Position numbers and translations under genes: made by a program. Under the pieces are notes generated by a model. It was not told where the DNA came from. It was given only the letters and a program-made list of their open reading frames with translations, and did no database searches. Of a DNA stretch of 64,000 nucleotides, positions 52,308 through 64,000 are shown in pieces. Numbering within the stretch: the first letter of the stretch is position 1; every line of letters begins with the position of its first letter. This DNA comes from Steromphala cineraria (taxonomy: Eukaryota; Mollusca; Gastropoda; Trochida; Trochidae): positions 64,674,575 through 64,738,574 of the forward strand of contig OU744725.1 of the NCBI GenBank assembly GCA_916613615.1, given 5' to 3'.

Positions 52308-55300
52308 GTGCCGGTTTTCGCTAATTTGGGCGTAATCGCACTTATTCAAGCCTCGTAACCCTCAACGCGCAAGAATTCCAAGTCATCAAAGTCACCAAAA
52401 GTAGGGTTGTGATATATCAAAATGTAGCTGAGATCATTTCGAACGACATAAGTTGGTCCAAAAATTCCAAAAAAGCGACGGTTTTCCCAATATTTGATGA
52501 AATCGCTTAATCAAGGGGCATAACTCTTACCCACTAAAATTTTCAAAGTTGCAAAAATAGGGTTGTGACCCATCTAATTGCTCCTGGGACCATCACGAAG
52601 AACTTTTATCCATTTCCGAAGACCAAAAAAGTGCCGGTTTTCGCTAATTTGGGCGTAATCGCACTTATTCAAGCCTCGTAACCCTCAACGAGCAAGAATT
52701 CCAAGTCATCAAAGTCACCAAAAGTAGGGTTGTGATATATCAAAATGTAGCTGAGATCATTTCGAACGACATAAGTTGGTCCAAAAATTCCAAAAAAGCG
52801 ACGGTTTTCCCAATATTTGATGAAATCGCTTAATCAAGGGGCATAACTCTTACCCACTAAAATTTTCAAAGTTGCAAAAATAGGGTTGTAACCCATCTAA
52901 TTGCTCCTGGGACCATCACGAAGAACTTTTATCCATTTCCGAAGACCAAAAAAGTGCCGGTTTTCGCTAATTTGGGCGTAATCGCACTTATTCAAGCCTC
53001 GTAACCCTCAACGCGCAAGAATTCCAAGTCATCAAAGTCACCAAAAGTAGGGTTGTGATATATCAAAATGTAGCTGAGATCATTTCGAACGACATAAGTT
53101 GGTCAAAAAATTCCAAAAAAGCGACGGTTTTCCCAATATTTGATGAAATCGCTTAATCAAGGGGCATAACTCTTACCCACTAAAATTTTCAAAGTTGCAA
53201 AAATAGGGTTGTGACCCATCTAATTGCTCCTGGGACCATCACGAAGAACTTTTATCCATTTCCGAAGACCAAAAAAGTGCCGGTTTTCGCTAATTTGGGC
53301 GTAATCGCACTTATTCAAGCCTCGTAACCCTCAACGCGCAAGAATTCCAAGTCATCAAAGTCACCAAAAGTAGGGTTGTGATATATCAAAATGTAGCTGA
53401 GATCATTTCGAACGACATAAGTTGGTCCAAAAATTCCAAAAAAGCGACGGTTTTCCCAATATTTGATGAAATCGCTTAATCAAGGGGCATAACTCTTACC
53501 CACTAAAATTTTCAAAGTTGCAAAAATAGGGTTGTGACCCATCTAATTGCTCCTGGGACCATCACAAAGAACTTTTATCCATTTCCGAAGACCAAAAAAG
53601 TGCCGGTTTTCGCTAATTTGGGCGTAATCGCACTTATTCAAGCCTCGTAACCCTCAACGCGCAAGAATTCCAAGTCATCAAAGTCACCAAAAGTAGGGTT
53701 GTGATATATCAAAATGTAGCTGAGATCATTTCGAACGACATAAGTTGGTCCAAAAATTCCAAAAAAGCGACGGTTTTCCCAATATTTGATGAAATCGCTT
53801 AATCAAGGGGCATAACTCTTACCCACTAAAATTTTCAAAGTTGCAAAAATAGGGTTGTGAGCCATCTAATTGCTCCTGGGACCATCACGAAGAACTTTTA
53901 TCCATTTCCGAAGACCAAAAAAGTGCCGGTTTTCGCTAATTTGGGCGTAATCGCACTTATTCAAGCCTCGTAACCCTCAACGCGCAAGAATTCCAAGTCA
54001 TCAAAGTCACCAAAAGTAGGGTTGTGATATATCAAAATGTAGCTGAGATCATTTCGAACGACATAAGTTGGTCCAAAAATTCCAAAAAAGCGACGGTTTT
54101 CCCAATATTTGATGAAATCGCTTAATCAAGGGGCATAACTCTTACCCACTAAAATTTTCAAAGTTGCAAAAATATGGTTGTGACCCATCTAATTGCTCCT
54201 GGGACCATCACGAAGAACTTTTATCCATTTCCGAAGACCAAAAAAGTGCCGGTTTTCGCTAATTTGGGCGTAATCGCACTTATTCAAGCCTCGTAACCCT
54301 CAACGCGCAAGAATTCCAAGTCATCAAAGTCACCAAAAGTAGGGTTGTGATATATCAAAATGTAGCTGAGATCATTTCGAACGACATAAGTTGGTCCAAA
54401 AATTCCAAAAAAGCGACGGTTTTCCCAATAGTTGATGAAATCGCTTAATCAAGGGGCATAACTCTTACCCACTAAAATTTTCAAAGTTGCAAAAATAGGG
54501 TTGTGACCCATCTAATTGCTCCTGGGACCATCACGAAGAACTTTTATCCATTTCCGAAGACCAAAAAAGTGCCGGTTTTCGCTAATTTGGGCGTAATCGC
54601 ACTTATTCAAGCCTCGTAACCCTCAATGCGCAAGAATTCCAAGTCATCAAAGTCACCAAAAGTAGGGTTGTGATATATCAAAATGTAGCTGAGATCATTT
54701 CGAACGACATAAGTTGGTCCAAAAATTCCAAAAAAGCGACGGTTTTCCCAATAATTGATGAAATCGCTTAATCAAGGGGCATAACTCTTACCCACTAAAA
54801 TTTTCAAAGTTGCAAAAATAGGGTTGTGACCCATCTAATTGCTCCTGGGACCATCACGAAGAACTTTTATCCATTTCCGAAGACCAAAAAAGTGCCGGTT
54901 TTCGCTAATTTGGGCGTAATCGCACTTATTCAAGCCTCGTAACCCTCAACGCGCAAGAATTCCAAGTCATCAAAGTCACCAAAAGTAGGGTTGTGATATA
55001 TCAAAATGTAGCTGAGATCATTTCGAACGACATAAGTTGGTCCAAAAATTCCAAAAAAGCGACGGTTTTCCCAATATTTGATGAAATCGCTTAATCAAGG
55101 GGCATAACTCTTACCCACTAAAATTTTCAAAGTTGCAAAAATAGGGTTGTGACCCATCTAATTGCTCCTGGGACCATCAAGAAGAACTTTTATCCATTTC
55201 CGAAGACCAAAAAAGTGCCGGTTTTCGCTAATTTGGGCGTAATCGCACTTATTCAAGCCTCGTAACCCTCAACGCGCAAGAATTCCAAGTCATCAAAGTC

Positions 55301-57152
55301 ACCAAAAGTAGGGTTGTGATATATCAAAATGTAGCTGAGATCATTTCGAACGACATAAGTTGGTCCAAAAATTCCAAAAAAGCGACGGTTTTCCCAATAA
55401 TTGATGAAATCGCTTAATCAAGGGGCATAACTCTTACCCACTAAAATTTTCAAAGTTGCAAAAATAGGGTTGTGACCCATCTAATTGCTCCTGGGACCAT
55501 CACGAAGAACTTTTATCCATTTCCGAAGACCAAAAAAGTGCCGGTTTTCGCTAATTTGGGCGTAATCGCACTTATTCAAGCCTCGTAACCCTCAACGCGC
55601 AAGAATTCCAAGTCATCAAAGTCACCAAAAGTAGGGTTGTGATATATCAAAATGTAGCTGAGATCATTTCGAACAACATAAGTTGGTCCAAAAATTCCAA
55701 AAAAGCGACGGTTTTCCCAATATTGATGAAATCGCTTAATCAAGGGGCATAACTCTTACCCACTAAAAATTTTCAAAGTTGCAAAAATAGGGTTGTGACC
55801 CATCTAATTGCTCCTGGGACCATCACGAAGAACTTTTATCCATTTCCGAAGACCAAAAAAGTGCCGGTTTTCGCTAATTTGGGCGTAATCGCACTTATTC
55901 AAGCCTCGTAACCCTCAACGCGCAAGAATTCCAAGTCATCAAAGTCACCAAAAGTAGGGTTGTCATATATCAAAATGTAGCTGAGATCATTTCGAACGAC
56001 ATAAGTTGGTCCAAAAATTCCAAAAAAGCGACGGTTTTCCCAATATTTGATGAAATCGCTTAATCAAGGGGCATAACTCTTACCCACTAAAATTTTCAAA
56101 GTTGCAAAAATAGGGTTGTGACCCATCTAATTGCTCCTGGGACCATCACGAAGAACTTTTATCCATTTCCGAAGACCAAAAAAGTGCCGGTTTTCGCTAA
56201 TTTGGGCGTAATCGCACTTATTCAAGCCTCGTAACCCTCAACGCGCAAGAATTCCAAGTCATCAAAGTCACCAAAAGTAGGGTTGTGATATATCAAAATG
56301 TAGCTGAGATCATTTCGAACGACATAAGTTGGTCCAAAAATTCCAAAAAAGCGACGGTTTTCCCAATAATTGATGAAATCGCTTAATCAAGGGGCATAAC
56401 TCTTACCCACTAAAATTTTCAAAGTTGCAAAAATAGGGTTGTGACCCATCTAATTGCTCCTGGGACCATCACGAAGAACTTTTATCCATTTCCGAAGACC
56501 AAAAAAGTGCCGGTTTTCGCTAATTTGGGCGTAATCGCACTTATTCAAGCCTCGTAACCCTCAACGCGCAAGAATTCCAAGTCATCAAAGTCACCAAAAG
56601 TAGGGTTGTGATATATCAAAATGTAGCTGAGATCATTTCGAACGACATAAGTTGGTCCAAAAATTCCAAAAAAGCGACGGTTTTCCCAATATTTGATGAA
56701 ATCGCTTAATCAAGGGGCATAACTCTTACCCACTAAAATTTTCAAAGTTGCAAAAATAGGGTTGTGACCCATCTAATTGCTCCTGGGACCATCACGAAGA
56801 ACTTTTATCCATTTCCGAAGACCAAAAAAGTGCCGGTTTTCGCTAATTTGGGCGTAATCGCACTTATTCAAGCCTCGTAACCCTCAACGCGCAAGAATTC
56901 CAAGTCATCAAAGTCACCAAAAGTAGGGTTGTGATATATCAAAATGTAGCTGAGATCATTTCGAACGACATAAGTTGGTCCAAAAATTCCAAAAAAGCGA
57001 CGGTTTTCCCAATATTTGATGAAATCGCTTAATCAAGGGGCATAACTCTTACCCACTAAAATTTTCAAAGTTGCAAAAATAGGGTTGTGACCCATCTAAT
57101 TGCTCCTGGGACCATCACGAAGAACTTTTATCCATTTCCGAAGACCAAAAAA
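52308..57152 (+). repeat. Monomers M163-M177, weak periodicity
   Basis: Fifteen monomers without a clear HOR. CGAG at 52691 and GTAACCC at 52890 lie in M164; GTAACCC is 1292 bp after 51598, an echo of the 4-mer. GGTCAAAAAA at 51167 (M159) recurs at 53105 (M165), six monomers on. GTGAGCC (53860), AAATATGG (54175), ATAGTTG (54431) and ATAATTG (54754, 55400, 56369) follow. A CpG transition lies at 54627, a 1-bp loss near 55724 and a 1-bp gain near 55769 fall in one monomer, and the palindrome is broken near 55964. Confidence 0.75.
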
Positions 57153-60100
57153 GTGCCGGTTTTCGCTAATTTGGGCGTAATCGCACTTATTCAAGCCTCG
57201 TAACCCTCAACGCGCAAGAATTCCAAGTCATCAAAGTCACCAAAAGTAGGGTTGTGATATATCAAAATGTAGCTGAGATCATTTCGAACGACATAAGTTG
57301 GTCCAAAAATTCCAAAAAAGCGACGGTTTTCCCAATATTTGATGAAATCGCTTAATATAGGGGCATAACTCTTACCCACTAACATTTTCAAAGTTGCAAA
57401 AATAGGGTTGTGACCCATCTAATTGCTCCTGGGACCATCACGAAGAACTTTTATCCATTTCCGAAGACCAAAAAAGTGCCGGTTTTCGCTAATTTGGGCG
57501 TAATCGCACTTATTCAAGCCTCGTAACCCTCAACGCGCAAGAATTCCAAGTCATCAAAGTCACCAAAAGTAGGGTTGTGATATATCAAAATGTAGCTGAG
57601 ATCATTTCGAACGACATAAGTTGGTCCAAAAATTCCAAAAAAGCGACGGTTTTCCCAATATTTGATGAAATCGCTTAATCAAGGGGCATAACTCTTACCC
57701 ACTAACATTTTCAAAGTTGCAAAAATAGGGTTGTGACCCATCTAATTGCTCCCGGGACCATCACGAAGAACTTTTATCCATTCCGAAGACCAAAAAAGTG
57801 CCGGTTTTCGCTAATTTGGGCGTAATCGCACTTATTCAAGCCTCGTAACCCTCAACGCGCAAGAATTCCAAGTCATCAAAGTCACCAAAAGTAGGGTTGT
57901 GATATATCAAAATGTAGCTGAGATCATTCGAACGACATAAGTTGGTCCAAAAATTCCAAAAAAGCGACGGTTTTCCCAATATTTGATGAAATCGCTTAAT
58001 CAAGGGGCATAACTCTTACCCACTAAAATTTTCAAAGTTGCAAAAATAGGGTTGTGACCCATCTAATTGCTCCTGGGACCATCACGAAGAACTTTTATCC
58101 ATTTCCGAAGACCAAAAAAGTGCCGGTTTTCGCTAATTTGGGCGTAATCGCACTTATTCAAGCCTCGTAACCCTCAACGCGCAAGAATTCCAAGTCATCA
58201 AAGTCACCAAAAGTAGGGTTGTGATATATCAAAATGTAGCTGAGATCATTTCGAACGACATAAGTTGGTCCAAAAATTCCAAAAAAGCGACGGTTTTCCC
58301 AATATTTGATGAAATCGCTTAATCAAGGGGCATAACTCTTACCCACTAACATTTTCAAAGTTGCAAAAATAGGGTTGTGACCCATCTAATTGCTCCTGGG
58401 ACCATCACGAAGAACTTTTATCCATTTCCGAAGACCAAAAAAGTGCCGGTTTTCGCTAATTTGGGCGTAATCGCTCTTATTCAAGCCTCGTAACCCTCAA
58501 CGCGCAAGAATTCCAAGTCATCAAAGTCACCAAAAGTAGGGTTGTGATATATCAAAATGTAGCTGAGATCATTTCGAATGACATAAGTTGGTCCAAAAAT
58601 TCCAAAAAAGCGACGGTTTTCCCAATATTTGATGAAATCGCTTAATCAAGGGGCATAACTCTTACCCACTAAAATTTTCAAAGTTGCAAAAATAGGGTTG
58701 TGACCCATCTAATTGCTCCTGGGACCATCACGAAGAACTTTTATCCATTTCCGAAGACCAAAAAAGTGCCGGTTTTCGCTAATTTGGGCGTAATCGCACT
58801 TATTCAAGCCTCGTAACCCTCAACGCGCAAGAATTCCAAGTCATCAAAGTCACCAAAAGTAGGGTTGTGATATATCAAAATGTAGCTGAGATCATTCGAA
58901 CGACATAAGTTGGTCCAAAAATTCCAAAAAAGCGACGGTTTTCCCAATATTTGATGAAATCGCTTAATCAAGGGGCATAACTCTTACCCACTAAAATTTT
59001 CAAAGTTGCAAAAATAGGGTTGTGACCCATCTAATTGCTCCTGGGACCATCACGAAGAACTTTTATCCATTTCCGAAGACCAAAAAAGTGCCGGTTTTCG
59101 CTAATTTGGGCGTAATCGCACTTATTCAAGCCTCGTAACCCTCAACGCGCAAGAATTCCAAGTCATCAAAGTCACCAAAAGTAGGGTTGTGATATATCAA
59201 AATGTAGCTGAGATCATTTCGAACTACATAAGTTGGTCCAAAAATTCCAAAAAAGCGACGGTTTTCCCAATATTTGATGAAATCGCTTAATCAAGGGGCA
59301 TAACTCTTACCCACTAAAATTTTCAAAGTTGCAAAAATAGGGTTGTGACCCATCTAATTGCTCCTGGGACCATCATGAAGAACTTTTATCCATTTCCGAA
59401 GACCAAAAAAGTGCCGGTTTTCGCTAATTTGGGCGTAATCGCACTTATTCAAGCCTCGTAACCCTCAACGCGCAAGAATTCCAAGTCATCAAAGTCACCA
59501 AAAGTAGGGTTGTGATATATCAAAATGTAGCTGAGATCATTTCGAACGACATAAGTTGGTCCAAAAATTCCAAAAAAGCGACGGTTTTCCCAATATTTGA
59601 TGAAATCGCTTAATCAAGGGGCATAACTCTTACCCACTAAAATTTTCAAAGTTGCAAAAATAGGGTTGTGACCCATCTAATTGCTCCTGGGACCATCACG
59701 AAGAACTTTTATCCATTTCCGAAGACCAAAAAAGTGCCGGTTTTCGCTAATTTGGGCGTAATCGCACTTATTCAAGCCTCGTAACCCTCAACGCGCAAGA
59801 ATTCCAAGTCATCAAAGTCACCAAAAGTAGGGTTGTGATATATCAAAATGTAGCTGAGATCATTTCGAACGACATAAGTTGGTCCAAAAATTCCAAAAAA
59901 GCGACGGTTTTCCCAATATTTGATGAAATCGCTTAATCAAGGGGCATAACTCTTACCCACTAAAATTTTCAAAGTTGCAAAAATAGGGTTGTGACCCATC
60001 TAATTGCTCCTGGGACCATCACGAAGAACTTTTATCCATTTCCGAAGACCAAAAAAGTGCCGGTTTTCGCTAATTTGGGCGTAATCGCACTTATTCAAGC

Positions 60101-63100
60101 CTCGTAACCCTCAACGCGCAAGAATTCCAAGTCATCAAAGTCACCAAAAGTAGGGTTGTGATATATCAAAATGTAGCTGAGATCATTTCGAACGACATAA
60201 GTTGGTCCAAAAATTCCAAAAAAGCGACGGTTTTCCCAATATTTGATGAAATCGCTTAATAAAGGGGCATAACTCTTACCTACTAACATTTTCAAAGTTG
60301 CAAAAATAGGGTTGTGACCCATCTAATTGCTCCTGGGACCATCACGAAGAACTTTTATCCATTTCCGAAGACCAAAAAAGTGCCGGTTTTCGCTAATTTG
60401 GGCGTAATCGCACTTATTCAAGCCTCGTAACCCTCAACGCGCAAGAATTCCAAGTCATCAAAGTCACCAAAAGTAGGGTTGTGATATATCAAAATGTAGC
60501 TGAGATCATTTCGAACGACATAAGTTGGTCCAAAAATTCCAAAAAAGCGACGGTTTTCCCAATATTTGATGAAATCGCTTAATCAAGGGGCATAACTCTT
60601 ACCCACTAACATTTTCAAAGTTGCAAAAATAGGGTTGTGACCCATCTAATTGCTCCCGGGACCATCACGAAGAACTTTTATCCATTCCGAAGACCAAAAA
60701 AGTGCCGGTTTTCGCTAATTTGGGCGTAATCGCACTTATTCAAGCCTCGTAACCCTCAACGCGCAAGAATTCCAAGTCATCAAAGTCACCAAAAGTAGGG
60801 TTGTGATATATCAAAATGTAGCTGAGATCATTCGAACGACATAAGTTGGTCCAAAAATTCCAAAAAAGCGACGGTTTTCCCAATATTTGATGAAATCGCT
60901 TAATCAAGGGGCATAACTCTTACCCACTAAAATTTTCAAAGTTGCAAAAATAGGGTTGTGACCCATCTAATTGCTCCTGGGACCATCACGAAGAACTTTT
61001 ATCCATTTCCGAAGACCAAAAAAGTGCCGGTTTTCGCTAATTTGGGCGTAATCGCACTTATTCAAGCCTCGTAACCCTCAACGCGCAAGAATTCCAAGTC
61101 ATCAAAGTCACCAAAAGTAGGGTTGTGATATATCAAAATGTAGCTGAGATCATTTCGAACGACATAAGTTGGTCCAAAAATTCCAAAAAAGCGACGGTTT
61201 TCCCAATATTTGATGAAATCGCTTAATCAAGGGGCATAACTCTTACCCACTAACATTTTCAAAGTTGCAAAAATAGGGTTGTGACCCATCTAATTGCTCC
61301 TGGGACCATCACGAAGAACTTTTATCCATTTCCGAAGACCAAAAAAGTGCCGGTTTTCGCTAATTTGGGCGTAATCGCACTTATTCAAGCCTCGTAACCC
61401 TCAACGCGCAAGAATTCCAAGTCATCAAAGTCACCAAAAGTAGGGTTGTGATATATCAAAATGTAGCTGAGATCATTTCGAATGACATAAGTTGGTCCAA
61501 AAATTCCAAAAAAGCGACGGTTTTCCCAATATTTGATGAAATCGCTTAATCAAGGGGCATAACTCTTACCCACTAAAATTTTCAAAGTTGCAAAAATAGG
61601 GTTGTGACCCATCTAATTGCTCCTGGGACCATCACGAAGAACTTTTATCCATTTCCGAAGACCAAAAAAGTGCCGGTTTTCGCTAATTTGGGCGTAATCG
61701 CACTTATTCAAGCCTCGTAACCCTCAACGCGCAAGAATTCCAAGTCATCAAAGTCACCAAAAGTAGGGTTGTGATATATCAAAATGTAGCTGAGATCATT
61801 CGAACGACATAAGTTGGTCCAAAAATTCCAAAAAAGCGACGGTTTTTCCCAATATTTGATGAAATCGCTTAATCAAGGGGCATAACTCTTACCCACTAAA
61901 ATTTTCAAAGTTGCAAAAATAGGGTTGTGACCCATCTAATTGCTCCTGGGACCATCACGAAGAACTTTTATCCATTTCCGAAGACCAAAAAAGTGCCGGT
62001 TTTCGCTAATTTGGGCGTAATCGCACTTATTCAAGCCTCGTAACCCTCAACGCGCAAGAATCCAAGTCATCAAAGTCACCAAAAGTAGGGTTGTGATATA
62101 TCAAAATGTAGCTGAGATCATTTCGAACTACATAAGTTGGTCCAAAAATTCCAAAAAAGCGACGGTTTTCCCAATATTTGATGAAATCGCTTAATCAAGG
62201 GGCATAACTCTTACCCACTAAAATTTTCAAAGTTGCAAAAATAGGGTTGTGACCCATCTAATTGCTCCTGGGACCATCATGAAGAACTTTTATCCATTTC
62301 CGAAGACCAAAAAAGTGCCGGTTTTCGCTAATTTGGGCGTAATCGCACTTATTCAAGCCTCGTAACCCTCAACGCGCAAGAATTCCAAGTCATCAAAGTC
62401 ACCAAAAGTAGGGTTGTGATATATCAAAATGTAGCTGAGATCATTTCGAACGACATAAGTTGGTCCAAAAATTCCAAAAAAGCGACGGTTTTCCCAATAT
62501 TTGATGAAATCGCTTAATCAAGGGGCATAACTCTTACCCACTAAAATTTTCAAAGTTGCAAAAATAGGGTTGTGACCCATCTAATTGCTCCTGGGACCAT
62601 CACGAAGAACTTTTATCCATTTCCGAAGACCAAAAAAGTGCCGGTTTTCGCTAATTTGGGCGTAATCGCACTTATTCAAGCCTCGTAACCCTCAACGCGC
62701 AAGAATTCCAAGTCATCAAAGTCACCAAAAGTAGGGTTGTGATATATCAAAATGTAGCTGAGATCATTTCGAACGACATAAGTTGGTCCAAAAATTCCAA
62801 AAAAGCGACGGTTTTCCCAATATTTGATGAAATCGCTTAATCAAGGGGCATAACTCTTACCCACTAAAATTTTCAAAGTTGCAAAAATAGGGTTGTGACC
62901 CATCTAATTGCTCCTGGGACCATCACGAAGAACTTTTATCCATTTCCGAAGACCAAAAAAGTGCCGGTTTTCGCTAATTTGGGCGTAATCGCACTTATTC
63001 AAGCCTCGTAACCCTCAACGCGCAAGAATTCCAAGTCATCAAAGTCACCAAAAGTAGGGTTGTGATATATCAAAATGTAGCTGAGATCATTTCGAACGAC

Positions 63101-64000
63101 ATAAGTTGGTCCAAAAATTCCAAAAAAGCGACGGTTTTCCCAATATTTGATGAAATCGCTTAATAAAGGGGCATAACTCTTACCCACTAACATTTTCAAA
63201 GTTGCAAAAATAGGGTTGTGACCCATCTAATTGCTCCTGGGACCATCACGAAGAACTTTTATCCATTTCCGAAGACCAAAAAAGTGCCGGTTTTCGCTAA
63301 TTTGGGCGTAATCGCACTTATTCAAGCCTCGTAACCCTCAACGCGCAAGAATTCCAAGTCATCAAAGTCACCAAAAGTAGGGTTGTGATATATCAAAATG
63401 TAGCTGAGATCATTTCGAACGACATAAGTTGGTCCAAAAATTCCAAAAAAGCGACGGTTTTCCCAATATTTGATGAAATCGCTTAATCAAGGGGCATAAC
63501 TCTTACCCACTAACATTTTCAAAGTTGCAAAAATAGGGTTGTGACCCATCTAATTGCTCCCGGGACCATCACGAAGAACTTTTATCCATTCCGAAGACCA
63601 AAAAAGTGCCGGTTTTCGCTAATTTGGGCGTAATCGCACTTATTCAAGCCTCGTAACCCTCAACGCGCAAGAATTCCAAGTCATCAAAGTCACCAAAAGT
63701 AGGGTTGTGATATATCAAAATGTAGCTGAGATCATTCGAACGACATAAGTTGGTCCAAAAATTCCAAAAAAGCGACGGTTTTCCCAATATTTGATGAAAT
63801 CGCTTAATCAAGGGGCATAACTCTTACCCACTAAAATTTTCAAAGTTGCAAAAATAGGGTTGTGACCCATCTAATTGCTCCTGGGACCATCACGAAGAAC
63901 TTTTATCCATTTCCGAAGACCAAAAAAGTGCCGGTTTTCGCTAATTTGGGCGTAATCGCACTTATTCAAGCCTCGTAACCCTCAACGCGCAAGAATTCCA
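57153..64000 (+). repeat. 9-mer HOR of 2904 bp, two full units and a partial third
   Basis: Units start at 57153, 60057 and 62961. Each full unit has a net loss of 3 bp from 9 x 323. Markers repeat exactly 2904 bp apart: TAATA at 57357/60261/63165; AACATTTT at 57383/60287/63191, 57706/60610/63514 and 58350/61254; CCCGGG at 57753/60657/63561; the 1-bp losses near 57781/60685/63588, 57927/60831/63735 and 58896/61800; GAATGAC at 58579/61483; GAACTAC at 59225/62129; CATGAAG at 59376/62280. Private differences I could find between units 1 and 2 number about five (57358, 58474, 60281, ~61847, ~62061), so the copies are about 99.8% alike. This is the youngest block in the window. The CCCGGG change creates one SmaI site per unit. 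Confidence 0.95.
63928..64000 (+). repeat. Partial monomer M199 cut by the window edge
   Basis: The last 73 bases match the start of the consensus monomer up to the EcoRI region. The array therefore continues to the right of the window, as it must to the left, where base 1 is already the GTGCCGG start used here. Confidence 0.95.

Larger units (their letters stand above)
1..64000 (+). repeat. Satellite DNA array, 323-bp monomer, 198 copies plus a partial
   Basis: A single 323-bp unit, starting at GTGCCGG, repeats head-to-tail in one orientation across the whole window; no inversion or insertion was seen. Monomer n starts at 1 + 323(n-1) + offset. The offset changes at +1 (~7211), +1 (~9859), -9 (~13402), -9 (~13716), +1 (~17605), -4 (~18160), -1 (~19427), +1 (~40686), -1 (~55724), +1 (~55769), -1 (~57781), -1 (~57927), -1 (~58896), -1 (~60685), -1 (~60831), -1 (~61800), +1 (~61847), -1 (~62061), -1 (~63588) and -1 (~63735). 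Most monomers differ from the consensus at zero to three bases. Every frame contains stops and 323 is not a multiple of 3, so the array is non-coding. Structure and homogeneity are typical of eukaryotic heterochromatin; a centromeric role is inference. Confidence 0.98.

Noticed and set aside
57191..57418. 75-codon minus-strand open reading frame, repeated at 60095-60322 and 62999-63226
   Set aside because: It exists only because a 9-mer HOR variant (C to A at 57357, 60261 and 63165) removes a TGA stop that every other monomer has in this frame. The three copies are spaced by the HOR length, the sequence is satellite and there is no sign of selection for coding.
1..64000. CRISPR array
   Set aside because: The repeats are 323 bp and contiguous. 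There are no short repeats separated by unique spacers.
1..64000. Telomeric or subtelomeric repeat, because of the TAGGGTTGTG motif
   Set aside because: TAGGG occurs only twice per 323-bp unit, in fixed places, and is never tandem as TTAGGG or TTTAGGG.
1..64000. Hidden transposon, gene or unique insertion inside the array
   Set aside because: Monomer starts stay in register through all 198 copies with only 20 small indels, so there is no room for an insertion larger than 1 bp.
1..64000. Array as pure assembly artefact
   Set aside because: Monomers carry many distinct private variants and several independent HOR registers, which a simple looped assembly would not create. Copy number of the 9-mer block still cannot be trusted without reads.

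Overview
The whole window is one uninterrupted satellite DNA array. It contains no genes, no unique sequence and no transposon. A 323-bp, roughly 40% GC monomer is repeated head-to-tail on one strand from base 1 to base 64000. There are 198 complete monomers plus a 73-bp partial copy at the right end, and both window edges lie inside the array. I checked the monomer count by adding up every length change seen (20 small indels, net -27 bp): 198 x 323 - 27 = 63927, and monomer 199 does start at 63928.

The sequence points to eukaryotic heterochromatin, of a centromeric or pericentromeric kind. Reasons are the long homogeneous tandem array, whole-monomer higher-order repeats (HORs), an internal half-unit of nucleosome size (167 + 156 bp) and no coding capacity. 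Many copy-to-copy variants are CpG transitions, which suggests methylated DNA. A plant or another CpG-methylating eukaryote is plausible, but the species cannot be named from this sequence.

Layout (M = monomer number): M1-M22 (1-7106) nearly uniform; M23-M28 (7107-9045) 3-mer HOR; M31-M44 (9692-14196) 7-mer HOR with two 9-bp deletion monomers; M52-M61 (16458-19683) 5-mer HOR; M65-M86 (20653-27758) 15-mer HOR with a truncated second copy; M90-M104 (28728-33572) 10-mer HOR with a nested 2-mer HOR; M111-M120 (35511-38740) 3-mer HOR inside a 6-mer; M121 (38741-39063) an unusually divergent monomer; M129-M139 and M148-M162 (41326-44878, 47463-52307) 4-mer HOR split by a 3-mer HOR at M142-M147; M178 to the end (57153-64000) a very young 9-mer HOR of 2904 bp. 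Stretches between these are ordinary monomers with scattered private variants.

The most notable feature is this mosaic: one monomer family expanded locally at many different whole-monomer periods (2, 3, 4, 5, 6, 7, 9, 10, 15) side by side in 64 kb, on top of a monomer that is itself an old diverged dimer. All positions come from reading variant bases by eye, so a computed self-alignment should be used to confirm them.
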